DNA of 64,000 nucleotides from Heliocidaris tuberculata (lineage: Eukaryota > Echinodermata > Echinoidea > Camarodonta > Echinometridae), in assembly GCA_025618425.1 (NCBI GenBank), contig CM046848.1, positions 22,905,955 through 22,969,954 on the forward strand, read 5' to 3'. A model generated the notes under the pieces. The model saw only the letters and a program-made list of their open reading frames with translations. It did no database searches and had not been told where the DNA came from. Positions 22,766 through 33,699 of the stretch are shown piece after piece (the first letter of the stretch is position 1; every line of letters begins with the position of its first letter). The translations under genes and the position numbers were made by a program.

Positions 22766-24144
22766 GAAGTATAGTGAAACGAAGGTCTGGCTTAAGATTA
22801 GAATAAGATTATGGAAATAAACTCATAGGAGAGAGTTTTAGAGCCCCTATGTTGAACACACAGAATAAGGAGACACTGTCTCTTATCAAATTTCAGATTC
22901 AGATTCAGATTTATTCACCGTATTCAATCATATTAACATAATTATACTGTATGCGCATAACATAAAATAAAAATAAAAGCAAATGACGCCACATAAGGCC
23001 TCTGTCTATTCTCAAACTTGACTATAGGCCGACTTTAAACCCAGCACTTTAAAAAAAATTACACTTCATGTAGCATGTGTAGAAACGCACCCAAATCTGT
23101 TTTGATTAGACCAAATAGGTGGATAAAACTTTACAATTTCAAGACAAAATCGCATTTTGCTATATTCATTTTCCTATGCCATTTCAATTTCTTGTACCAG
23201 GGGTCGACGTTCGTCTTAAAATTCTACATCTAATGGTTGCCAGCGACTTGCCAGACCAGTAAAACGACAGGTACGTTGAAAATTCATTGTTGCTATTTCT
23301 ATTTAACAGCTGCATGGAAGCACTGCAAATGGCTAAGAGCAGGTAAAGATGAAATGCATATGCACAAACGACTGCATACGCCAAATTATATAAGTTGGAC
23401 TGAACGGTAGTGTAAACGGGGATATGGCGGTAGCGCATCTGATGAGCGAACGGTCGTAACGAATCAAACGCTACCGCCCCCGGTGCATCGCTCTCTTAAC
23501 GTGCCTATCCGCCACAGCCGATGGCTTAAGTTCTTAAACCAGACGACCGGTGTAAATTACTTGAAGTGATGCGGAGAGGTTGGGGGTACTTTTTGGCCAA
23601 AGGCCAGACCGATCTCCAGCTTCTTCTTTTTGTTTTGGTCACTTAAAATTGAAGTTTATAGCTTGCTACCTGGGTGGGGGGGGGGGGGGGGGGGTTGTAT
23701 GGTGAATGTTGCCGAATTCATGCTTATCCTGGTATGGACTTTACGTTTGCTGAAATTTTAGTTTTCTCGACGATATGAAAATTGCAGATGGCTTCTGTAT
23801 CAGCTTTCGGTCAGTTTTGGAATGTGGTCTACGAGTACTTGTCGCGTAGTAAGCAACATGTCGCGATAGCTTACCCGCGAGCGAGCGGAGCGAACAAGCA
23901 TCATCCGTAAAAAAATATTTCATCATTAACTGGCAGTTAGTCTAGTGTTGGGATTCATGTGCTAAAGAATTAAAGTCTTTAAAACAGTATTTAATTGAAG
24001 AGATTTCCAGCTGATTTCAGCTCAGTTCGTTAAAAAAGGTACACTTCGTGAAGACTTTCTTAAAAAAAAAAAAAAAGTAAAAATAAACGCGTGGGACTGC
24101 AAAACACATGAGCTCACCTTTCACAAAGTGTTCTGATGCTGCAG
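22766..24144. other. Mostly single-copy DNA, no gene seen
   Basis: A CAGATT hexamer run lies at 22895-22912. A 10-bp inverted repeat, GGCGGTAGCG at 23426-23435 and its complement at 23469-23478, frames a 33-base loop. A G20-like run lies at 23676-23694. Confidence 0.5.
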
Positions 24145-24260
24145 TAATACTTCAGTCACACCGCCAAATCGACCAATTCTTTGCCATTGAGGGCAATGTC
24201 ATGTTAAGTTCGGTCTGTTATCAGTCTGGTATCGGTTTCTTTGGTGTGACTGAGGTATTA
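24145..24260. mobile_element. 116-bp MITE, CAGTCACACC family, copy 1
   Basis: Left end TAATACTTCAGTCACACC; right end on the minus strand TAATACCTCAGTCACACC, 17 of 18 bases identical. The interior GACCAATTCTTTGCCATTGA, GGCAATGTCA and TTCGGTCTG matches copy 2 at 42.97 kb. The open frame through this region (from 24108) is not a gene. Confidence 0.88.
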
Positions 24261-24602
24261 TGGCCTTCAAAAATGAAAAAAAAAAAAGGTCCAATTCGAC
24301 AGATCATCCGTATTCATGGCGTTGTTCTTACGGTGGTTGCGCAAACAGAGGAATGTTACTCGATGCCTAGCAGACGACATGTTCATGGCAGGGTACAAAG
24401 CGCGCCCAAATCCCGCTTCCCGCCCATTTCCCCTTAGTGCTTAGCATCAATCGATCAACGTATGCCTTTTTTGTTTTTACCTATATCTCACTTTTTTTCT
24501 TCATTGCTCCGACATAATGTTCCGACGACAGCTGCTCTATTGCTTTATTTCGTCAAAGCCGCAGCTTTTTATGGAGGGTGGCGATTGGGTTTTAGCTCAG
24601 TT

Positions 24603-24623
24603 TTAGGGTTAGGGTTAGGGTTA
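24603..24623 (+). repeat. Interstitial telomeric repeat (TTAGGG)3
   Basis: Three perfect TTAGGG units followed by TTA. Twenty bases on, GGTCTAAGATAAG occurs twice in tandem (24645 and 24660). Confidence 0.85.
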
Positions 24624-24672
24624 AAGGTATTGTGTTTGGTACTGGGTCTAAGATAAGGGGGTCTAAGATAAG

Positions 24673-25307
24673 AAATTGGTTCGTGTAGGACTTTGATCGC
24701 GGAGCAGGTGTCGTGTATTGAATTAAATTGAATTTTATTGAACTTCATTGATTTACATCATATATATATATATATAACAAAAATACAGATACAAATATTC
24801 AGAGTGTATAGCAGAAATATAACATATTATGTCAAAGGGAAGGTAACTACAAAAATAATACAATGGAAAATATCAACAGTGAATTCATAATAATTTAGGA
24901 TAGTATCCTAAAAGATATCATATTATGTTATATCTACGGAAAATGTACACACAACGCTTTGAAATTGAATCTTTTGTTTATCTACGTGAAATCATAAATA
25001 TATTAAGTAGGCAGTAGGCCTGTTTAACAAGAATATATATCCCCCAAAATATGTATGTCAATATATAAATGGTATATATCATGCATATAGTCGTGCAACC
25101 TCTTTTATCTTCCTTTCTGCTTCTGACTGGCATATATAAGTGGCGTATCCACTTATAGGTAAGATGAAGGTGGGGGCGGTACCCTGTGTTGTGGACCCAC
25201 TGCAATTTTGATTATTGCCAGGCCTTCAAAGGGGGCGGGGTGGAGGGGCGTACACCGGGAATGTCAGGTCACTGACATTTGGAAATTTGAAAAGGTTGAT
25301 GGTTTAT
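24673..25307. other. AT-rich DNA, no gene seen
   Basis: (TA)n run at about 24762-24777. At 25138-25258 there is a G-rich stretch with GTATCCACTTATAG and GGGGGCGGGGTGGAGG that may be a badly decayed GC-run MITE; I do not call it. Confidence 0.5.
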
Positions 25308-25383
25308 TTTACCTAACTGCTAGGAAAGCATGTGTATGCTTGTAAGTAAGCAACCAGGGGACCGACGGCTATTTATAGAGTTC
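25308..25383 (-). mobile_element. SINE-C 3' fragment, copy 4
   Basis: Minus strand reads GCCGTCGGTCCCCTGGTTGC, TTACTTACAAGCATACACAT, GCTTTCCTAGCAGTTAGG, matching the 3' end of SINE-C at 13751-13810. The tRNA-like head is absent. Confidence 0.82.
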
Positions 25384-28079
25384 AAGTTTACATCATGAAT
25401 AGCTAAGCTGTTAGAAGGTAATTTATTAAAGTTTATTAAAGCCAAATGGCATAAGAGAAACATTTAAAAAAGTGAAAGTTGAGAATGATTTTTGTTGTAT
25501 GCGGCATAATCCACAAATAAATGAATTCTCCATTGAAAGTACCTGCCACAGAGCATACTTTGAAAGCATTTTCTTTCCTTTTCTCCCCTTTTTTGGCATC
25601 TAGTCTTACTAAAAACCAATATTCATCTGGTATTTCAGTACACAAAACCGCCAAAGATTGACCCCGATGGCTTTACAACGTATAATGGCGTACTATACTA
25701 TCTTTATTCAGAAAGCATGTACAAGCAAACACTATAATTTTGTTCTTTTTTCATATTTACGAAGAAATAGGCACCACGAGTCAATTTCATCTCATAATTC
25801 AAGCAAATGCAATCAATCTCGCTTCTTTTCTTTCCTACCATGTCGTGTCGTGGTAGGCATTGTTGCACGGTGAATTGAGAACGTGTCGCCACTGCTTCGC
25901 AACAAATTACGCCGTGTTTAAATCTCCAATTGCCTTGCCTTGTCAGCCTGCATGGCGACCTTGCAGAGATGTGACTCGAGCTATCTTTCCTGTTTCGTGC
26001 GAAATATTCCTCCCCCCCCCCTTCTATCGCGTTCAGAGAATCGGTAGATCCATTTGTAAATACTCATAATACGACAGGGATTGGAACTTTGGCATTTTGC
26101 CGATTATGACTGCATATCAACTTCTTGTTTTCCTAATTTACACTAAATCATATTGTTCATGTACTTTGCCAGCGCCTTGAGCATTTTACGCAATGGAAAT
26201 GGAGGCATGTTTAAAATACGACATGGGTAAAGCAATGGTGCTTTCTTTCATAAAGCCACAATGTATAAAATCACAATTTCAAAAGTATATACATTTACGT
26301 ATGACCAGAAGTGAATGTAACCAAAAAGTGGAAAGGCCTAATATCTTGGAATTTTATCATGCTCTGTTGTTTGTGCTCAGATAGTTTACGCCTTTTTATT
26401 TTTCCCTTATGAGGGGGGGGGGGGGGCATTTTAGTTTATTATTAGAGTCGTATTAATCTGTTAAAAATGTTAGAAAAGTTATTTCAGAATTACTTAAGCA
26501 GAATTTTATTTTACACAGAAAGGCCTGAACCTACACAGGGTTCTTAAGAATATATCACATTTGTTTTCTTATATTGCAAGGCAAAATACATCTGACGAAT
26601 TGGGTGTAATGCCATTGAAATGTTGAATGTCATAGTGCCTAAAAATGTGATTCCGTGACTGAAAGATAACGATTCGTATCCTGTTTTTTTTTTGTTGTTG
26701 ATACTTTCACCTTCACCAAGAAAAAGGGAAATGGTTGCTAGCTTCACAGTTTGGTAAAGGTCATGACCCCGTATCATCACATGACGTGAATAGGACACAA
26801 TCCATTTTTACTCTAATTTTTCTTAATCGCGGCTCTCTGATGTCTCCCTTTCTTCTTTCCGGTCGCTTTAAATTCCCAACCTTAACTCTTCGCCATTTCT
26901 GCCCATTAAGGCTCGAATTCTACGCATCAAGGTCCAGTCTATTCTCTATTTAGCCTCGGCTTTCAGGCCTGATAGATTAAGTGCAGCCAAGATCTTAGCG
27001 TAATAGACAGGGTTCAATGCACCTCGCTCTCTCTACTTCTTATGTTCAACTCGCATACGTTTCCCCTTCCCATTTCAGTCCGTTAGAAAACATTTCCCCT
27101 TCGCTAATGCGCAAAAAGTATCTCTGGTTTTCCTTCTTGTGGGCAATCATACATAAACGCGAACGCGCCTCTCCCTCAATCATCTCGAATTCATTTCACC
27201 AATAAAAGACCCGAGACTAACAAACGCAGCAGTTCCCAAGAAGCTTTTCTTCAATTATCTCTATCTCTACTTAGCCCGGGCTTTTCCTAGCTTCCCCCCT
27301 CTTCCTCTTACTTTTTCTCTTTCTATAAGTAAACCCTATATAGAGCGGATTATTACGGAATGGTTAGCAGTGATGGGGTTTTTTGTGAGAGTTTCTTATT
27401 ACATTCCTTCGCCTGCGTCCATTTCGCCGGCAGACGACTCATGGCGGTTTAGCGCGCGCACCGAAATGTTATTTCTTCTTCTTCACTGAATAAACTTTCT
27501 CCCTTCTGCAAGTCTTGTTCTCTGTTTTGTTATCACGTTACATCTGGCGTCAGCCTGCGAGCCATGTCTTGGGTACTGGCAAGGTGGAAAATTATGGTAG
27601 TTGCCGCGGATGAAAGTAAATGAGGACAGTTTCTTTCGCGATGGTATTTTGAGTGTTCCAAAACTCGGTTGTGGTGGCATTTCTGTAACCCAATGCCTCG
27701 CTACACGTGTAGATATTACAGCTTTTGCCATAATTTTCATTCCGATGAACAGAGGTATAAATCAATCCCTGCATTTGACACATTTATTCCCCAAGCCAGC
27801 TTACTGCTTATTGTTCATTAATTTGACATATTCTGCGGCTATAACTGACCGGGAAATTTTACTATTCCCTGATCTGATAACGTTTTCGCTCTAGATTCAC
27901 GTTATACCTTAGAAATGTAACGAATGAGGTTACAAAAGAAAACAAATTCTCTGTATTTTGAGCTAAGATGGCAGCAAATATGAAAATTTAATTTTCTTCT
28001 CCTTCGGATGGTATAGTTTTTATCTTCGAAATCTTAAAGATTTATCGATCTTTGAACAGTTCGATTTGTGTTCATTCTT
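25384..28079. other. 2.7 kb of single-copy DNA, no gene established
   Basis: Many short frames on both strands, none with a family signature. A G14 run lies at about 26412-26425. The segment 27400-27470 is CpG-richer (TTTCGCCGGCAGACGAC, TTTAGCGCGCGCACCG). I see no exon with both splice sites and domain support. Confidence 0.45.
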
Positions 28080-28335
28080 CACCTCATGTTCCCCCTCCTT
28101 TTCTTCTTTTCCGTCTTCTCCTCCTTCTTTTTCTTCTTTTTCTTATCTTTCATCTTCATCTTTTATTTTTTCTCCTTTTTTCTAATCTTTCTTCTTCTTC
28201 TTCTTCTTCTTCTTCTTCTTCTCTTCTTCTTCTTCTTCTTCTTCTTCTTCTTCTTTTCTTCTTCTCCTCCTCCTCCTTCTTCTCCTTCTTCTCCTTCTCC
28301 TTCTTCTTCCCCTCCTCCTCCTCGTCTTTTACCTT
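28080..28335. repeat. Pyrimidine-rich (TTC)n tract
   Basis: Imperfect TTC/CTC from 28090, nearly pure TTC at 28193-28262, then CTC/TTC to 28325. The low-complexity frames (Phe, Ser, Leu runs) are artefacts. Confidence 0.95.
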
Positions 28336-28506
28336 TCTATTACATTCTTATTGTATTTTTCATGAACTGATGCAAGTATCTTTTTTATGCTGCGACATGT
28401 CAACATCTACCTTAGATGTCTCTGTACATCTGTATATTTCAAAGACGTATCGACTGATGGTTGGGGGTGGTCGGGCGGGCTGAGTGGATCTGATTCTGGA
28501 TCTATG

Positions 28507-29215
28507 TTGGCCTCTCTGTCTGTCTCTCCCCCTTCTCTCTGATCTTCTGTCTATCTGTCAGTCGGCCTCTCTCTCTGACTCTCCCCCTCTCTCTCTGTTC
28601 TTCTGTCTATCTGTCTGTCAGCCTCTCTCTCTCTCTGACTCTCCCCTCTTTCTCTGTTCTTCTGTCTATCTGTCAGTCGGCCTCTCTCTCTGACTCTCCC
28701 CTCTTTCTCTGTTCTTCTGTCTGTCAGTCGGCCTCTCTGACTCTCCCCTCTCTCTCTGTTCTTCTGTCTATCTGACTGTCAGCCTCTCTCTCTGACTCTT
28801 CCCTCTTTCTCTGTTCTTCTGTCTATCTGTCAGTCGGCCTCTCTCTCTGACTCTCCCCCTCTTTCTCTGTTCTTCTGTCTATCTGTCTGCCAGCCTCTCT
28901 CTGACTCACCCCTCTTTCTCTGTTCTTCTGTCTGTCTGTCAGCCTCTCTCTGTGACTCTCCCCTCTCTCTCTGTTCTTCTGTCTATCTGACTGTCAGCCT
29001 CTCTCTGTGACTCTCCCCTCTTTCTCTGTTCTGTCTATCTGACTGTCAGCCTCTCTCTCTGACTCTCCCCTCTTTCTCTGTTCTTCTGTCTATCTGTCAG
29101 TCAGCCTCTCTCTCTAACTCTCCCCTTTTCCTCTTTTCTTCTGTCTGTCTGTCAGTCGGCCTCTCTCTGTCTTCCCCCTCTCCCTCTCTGTTCTACTGCC
29201 TCTATCTCTCTCCCT
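28507..29215 (+). repeat. About 55-bp minisatellite, 13 copies
   Basis: The unit begins GCCTCTCTCTCTGACTCTCC, continues CCTCTTTCTCTGTTCTTCTG and ends TCTATCTGTCAGTCG. Starts are near 28509, 28564, 28620, 28679, 28730, 28781, 28836, 28892, 28941, 28996, 29048, 29103 and 29158. Length varies between about 49 and 59 bp through gain or loss of CT or TCTG. There are two end types, GTCAGTCG and GACTGTCA/TCTGTCA. More CT-rich DNA follows to 29330. Confidence 0.93.
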
Positions 29216-29340
29216 CGCTGTTCGTCTGACTGCCTTTATTTATATCTCCCCTCTCTGTCCCTGTCTTTGTCTCTCTCTCTCTCTCTATCTCCTCCTCCTC
29301 CTCCTCCTTTCTCTGTCTCTCTCATATTACCCCATTTTCC

Positions 29341-29886
29341 TTTCACCCCTCTTCGTGTTTCCCTTTCCCCAAGTATCGAATTCAGTCCATATCTACGTTA
29401 GTCAGCTCCGGGTTGTCTCGGGTTCCAACTGAACGTATCCCCGCGGTTGAACGCACTTTAACGGATCGAAGATCCACTTCATATTACTGCAAGGTTGGTC
29501 GAGATTCGACGGGCTCCAGCTTGGAAAGCCGAGGAGTAAAGAAAATAAGGTGTCTCTTATACTATTAAGAGAAAATAAGGAGGAAAAACGTACGATTTTC
29601 TCCTTAAATCGGTCATTAACCCCGGAATACAGGCCATTGACATAGAAACAAAGAACATTGTTAAAACTGAGTTTCCACTTCTCACTTTCCAATTATTTTA
29701 GAATCTCTTAAAGTTGATGCGTATTTCTCGAAAAGATTGAGGAAAATAAATGGAATTCCTCTGTTGAATTGGCGATTCCACTGGGGAAAAATCTATCAGC
29801 ATGCACATGCTCCCTTCTATTTTACGACATCTTCCAGCAGCATGAACGACTGTATATAGACTATCTTGTTTGGCGCGCCGGAGGTT
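29341..29886. other. Single-copy DNA, no gene seen
   Basis: A 96-codon minus-strand frame at 29402-29692 has no recognisable motif. Confidence 0.45.
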
Positions 29887-29919
29887 AGGTTTGTCCCAGG
29901 TTTGTCCCAGGTTTGTCCC
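29887..29919 (+). repeat. Three perfect tandem 11-mers
   Basis: AGGTTTGTCCC three times without change, ten bases before the (AAG)n tract. Perfect identity suggests recent duplication. Confidence 0.97.
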
Positions 29920-29928
29920 CTCTATCAA

Positions 29929-30192
29929 AAGAAGAAGAAGAAGAAGAAGAAGAAGAAGAAGAAGAAGAAGAAGAAGAAGAGGAGGAAGAAGGGGAGGAGG
30001 AGGAGGAGGAGGAGGAAGAAGAAGAAGAAGAAGAAGAAGAAGAAGAAGAAGAAGAAGAAGAAGAAGAAGAAGAAGAAGAAGAAGAAGAAGAAGAAGAAGA
30101 AGAAGAAGAAGAAGAAGAAGAAGAAGAAGAAGAAGAAGAAGAAGAAGAAGAAGAAGAAGAAGAAGAAGAAGAAGAAGAAGAAGAAGAAGAAA
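29929..30192 (+). repeat. 264-bp (AAG)n polypurine tract
   Basis: AAG repeated almost without interruption, apart from a GGA/GGG block at about 29980-30016. Frames on it are Lys, Arg or Glu homopolymers and are not proteins. GAA/TTC tracts of this length are known to form triplex structures and hinder replication and transcription in other genomes. Confidence 0.98.
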
Positions 30193-30354
30193 GGGCCAGT
30201 CACGGAGAAGATCAGAACTAAAAATTGGAAGATTCGAGAGAAATTTCTTAAAGAATCAAGCATCAAGGTTAGTATGAAAGTTAATTTGGTAGGATCTTGT
30301 AAAGGCCGAAAGTTAATATGATCATACAGAAGATGGGTTATTTACAAAATACAT

Positions 30355-30439
30355 ATATCGTCTCTTTGGAGCCAGAAGGGCGCTTACTCTGTATTAAAGG
30401 GTAGGAGTTAACGCCCTTCTGGCTCCAAACAGACGATAT
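30355..30439. mobile_element. 85-bp foldback element, family H, copy 2
   Basis: Left arm ATATCGTCTCTTTGGAGCCA then GAAGGGCG; right arm, read on the minus strand, ATATCGTCTGTTTGGAGCCA then GAAGGGCGTTAA. Same arms and same length as copy 1 at 12851-12934, with a different loop. Confidence 0.88.
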
Positions 30440-31255
30440 CCAAATTTTTAGAGAATCAGAATCACGAAGACCACGCGTATAATGCAGGGGTTGGGGTTAG
30501 CGATTTCCTTTTCTTTTTTTTTTTTTTTTTGTTTGTTCATTTTCAAAGCAGATAATCTGGTTTGAATTTATTGTCCGTCATTACAAAATCGCACTGATTA
30601 CAGGTGACATAAGAAAGGTCGGCTTACTCCAAAGAAAAAAACAACAACAACAAACGAAGATGCTTACACGTGAAGGGGAAAAACAATTCAAATTTTATTT
30701 AGCAAGCCTTTGTTTGTATTCGAAGGAAAATTTCTTTGTCTACCAAATCGTTAACTTGAAAAACTCACAAACTGATTCCAGAGAATAGATTCATAACAAA
30801 AGTGAAATACAAGAGGACTATAACAACCTGTGTTTTTTCTTATTCAATAGACATTGTTGTTACCCTCGTTTTAGATTTCCTATAGCTTACTGTTTCATAT
30901 GTCTTATCGACGTTATTGCTTCAACAAAGAAACCTTTTCCAGATCATACTTGACCAGTGGGTGACCTTTGGGAATTCAAATTGGGAAAATTCGAAAACAT
31001 TTCCTTCAAATAAACATTTATTTTCTTCGTTACCGATTTTCTTCGTTTCTTCCTTGTTCTCAAGAGACTGGCAATAATTAGGACTGTATAGTACCCGGGA
31101 GGCAAAGCGTGATTACGTCGGACTGAGTACGTGCACACGGTGGGAATTATCAGTTGGGAACATATAGGCCTCAAAGGGATGGTGACACGATGTTTTTCTT
31201 TCAACTTTTTTTTATTTTTATTTAGATTCGTGAACTTCTAATCGATAAGGAACCA
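30440..31255. other. AT-rich single-copy DNA, no gene seen
   Basis: T-run at about 30516-30530. Nothing else recognised. Confidence 0.55.
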
Positions 31256-31408
31256 GGGCCCTCTTGCATAAAAAAGTTGCGATTAAACGCAACTCAAAAA
31301 AACATTAAACGCAACTTGATTTTCAACCAATCAGGATCGCGTATTTTGGACTTGCGTTTAATTTTTTTGAGTTGCGTTTAATCGCAACTTTTGATGCAAA
31401 AAGTCCCT
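31256..31408. mobile_element. MITE, GTTGCGATTAAACGCAAC family, copy 1
   Basis: Left arm GGGCCCTCTTGCATAAAAAA then GTTGCGATTAAACGCAACTC; right arm on the minus strand AGGGACTTTTTGCATCAAAA then GTTGCGATTAAACGCAACTC. The arms match over about 55 bp. The central CAACCAATCAGGATCG links it to copy 2 at 50485. Confidence 0.88.
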
Positions 31409-31442
31409 GTTCCAACTTTTCGTGTGATAACTCGTTCTACAT

Positions 31443-31575
31443 GATGACTTGTTAGGGCAGCTAAACTATGCACTAAACAGCAAAATTCTTTCAATATGTC
31501 AACCCTTTTGGTCAATATTATTTGCTGTTATGGAGAATATTTTTGAAGGTCATATAGCTGCCCTAACAAGTCATC
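31443..31575. mobile_element. 133-bp element with 21-bp perfect inverted ends
   Basis: The left end 31443-31463 starts GATGACTTGTTAGGG. The right end 31555-31575 is its exact reverse complement, 21 of 21 bases. The 91-bp interior is AT-rich and unrelated to the neighbouring MITE. Perfect arms suggest a young insertion or strong constraint. Other copies are not seen in this window. Confidence 0.8.
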
Positions 31576-33699
31576 TAGTGAAAAGAGTTACCACCAGAAA
31601 ACTATTCTTTCTAACTCTTCTACCCTATCGAGTAGAAGATTTTAATTTTAAAAATAATGTGCAGTGAATTGCGGCTTATTGTGGTGCAGAAATTATTCAC
31701 TATGAAGCGGTGGATGTATATTAATTTAAGATACAACCATCTTCACAAATTTGAGAAAATGAAAGACACAAGTGGCTTTCGCTCCTGCATTGTGATAACG
31801 TGTGATATAAAGCATGTGAGTAAAAAGGACACGATTGATGTCATTAATTCTTGTTTATCCTTGTCAGAGGCAAGGAAGAAAAAAGAAAGAAAAGAAAGTG
31901 AGATAGAGAGAGACAGAGAAGGGAAGGGAAACGTCATGAACAAGAATAGGGAGAGAAATTGGATGAACGGGACAAAAGTATTCAAACAAGACATCTTTCA
32001 TTCATAATATTTCCCTTTTAAATCGCACTATACATTCTATTTTGCTCGACGTTACAAAGCAGTTTTAAAGGGACTAATATAGATATAGATCTAATACTCC
32101 CGTCTTCTTTTGAATCGAGACGATGATTTTGATCCAGCGATTCAAGACAAAAAAAAAAGGGGGGAGGGGAGGAGACGTCATGTGCGTGTGAGGAAAAGAG
32201 AAAATCTAAAGATCACCATCTCGTTAATTCTTCCAGGCGCTTTGAGAAAGATATGTCTGAGCTGCTCTGAGGCATGGAGGAATGATCCTTTGAACATGTG
32301 TAAGGCGAAATTTGATATCCCACTTCAGATGCATCCATCTCCTTTACGCTTGATGCATACAGGTATCACTAGATATCTCCCAATCTCATTGTATCCTAAC
32401 ATCTTTCTTCTCGCTTTCTTCCCACCGGTACTCCCTCTCCCCATTATTTCCCTCTTCTTCGTTTCAGCTTTGTGCTTTATCTTCCGAAGTATGGCCAGCC
32501 CCCTGCCTCGGATATTGAAACGCTTCACGCGCGGGTTACCGCGCCCTGCAGCACCAGCACTGGAGCAGCGAGCATGACCCCCGCCGCAACTGCGGGGCGC
32601 ACTGTCGGCGATTAGCGTACGTTTGTAACTAATCTGGGGTCTTTAATTAGGTGTCAATGGAGCTTATCATCTCCTTACGGTACCAGTTTCTTGAACGCTC
32701 CCTTGAGAGATTCCATATTTTTTCTCTATCTCTTTCATCTCCCGATGTTTTTACTTTTTACCCCTTCTTTCTCCCTTTTCTCCCCCAAAATCAGCGCATA
32801 CAGTCACTAGATAGTTGTGACGTGCTTGGTGTGTTTTGTATCGACGCTTTGTGTCACTGGCGTGTTTGACTCAATTTGTTTCCCGCTCATTTTACCGATT
32901 TGGTTCAATACTCACGTCTGCTAATTCGTTTTCTATGAGCAATCTTGAGTGATGTGTATATGCACTGGGAATACCAACTAAGATTCGTCTTGAATTCCCT
33001 TTTCCCTTTCTTATACCACTATTGAAAGAACTCAAACAACATAAAATACAAATAGGAGACAATGACATATTAATAGATGTAGATAGCCTATTTCATAACT
33101 GGTCAGATGTCATACGTGGTAATTTCTTTTAGATTAGGCTTAACCGAACAGTCAACGACTGGTGAATCTTTTATTGATTTTGAATTGGGGTAGTTTATGA
33201 CGAAAGAATAATTCCATCGTTGTTTTCCATACAGATACAGAAAGCCGAAGCGAGAGATTAAACACGAGACGGTAAAATTGAAAGAAGCATTAACTGAAGT
33301 TTATATCGCTTGAGATATCACGTTTATAAAGAATGTGTTCTTATGATAAAATCGTATTTCGTTCAAATGCGTTTTTGATAGTCGAGTAAAAATCATTATT
33401 TTATATTTCATAAATCATTATTTAGCCCATAATTTGTCATACTTAAATACAGAAATCATGTCTAATGATTTTTGTTTTTCAGAATGACTGTGCTGATGAT
33501 TTCTTATAGAGAATACTATTGGACTAAAGTTGGATAAAATTTTATGTTGTAAATTGCTATTGGCATCGAGGTTGCGCAGTGATATATACCCACGAGTCAT
33601 GGCATAGAATTTACTTGAGCTAGCTCTGAGCCCTCCAGCGATATTATAATTTTATTAAATTAAAATGTTCGATCCCTGTCCGATAGAGTACGACCAGTA
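31576..33699. other. 2.1 kb of single-copy DNA, no gene established
   Basis: A frame at 31657-32007 becomes Lys/Glu-rich over a purine run. A frame at 32110-32577 starts at TTG. The segment 32500-32620 is GC-richer, with a 6-bp stem (CCCCGC with GCGGGG, 7-base loop) near 32580. No domain or RNA family recognised. Confidence 0.45.

Noticed and set aside
25138..25258. Another GC-run MITE copy
   Set aside because: G-rich and has GTATCCACTTATAG, but neither end nor the internal TTGCTTGTCAGAG block can be identified.
28507..29215. CRISPR-like array of spaced repeats
   Set aside because: Units are contiguous, with no unique spacers, and the sequence is low-complexity pyrimidine in a eukaryotic context.
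29866..30321. 151-, 135-, 113- and 102-codon frames of Lys, Arg, Phe or Glu
   Set aside because: All are translations of the (AAG)n tract in different frames.
32110..32577. 155-codon frame as an exon
   Set aside because: It begins at TTG, has no domain, and its middle is pyrimidine-rich low complexity; a GC-rich 3' part is kept only as a note.
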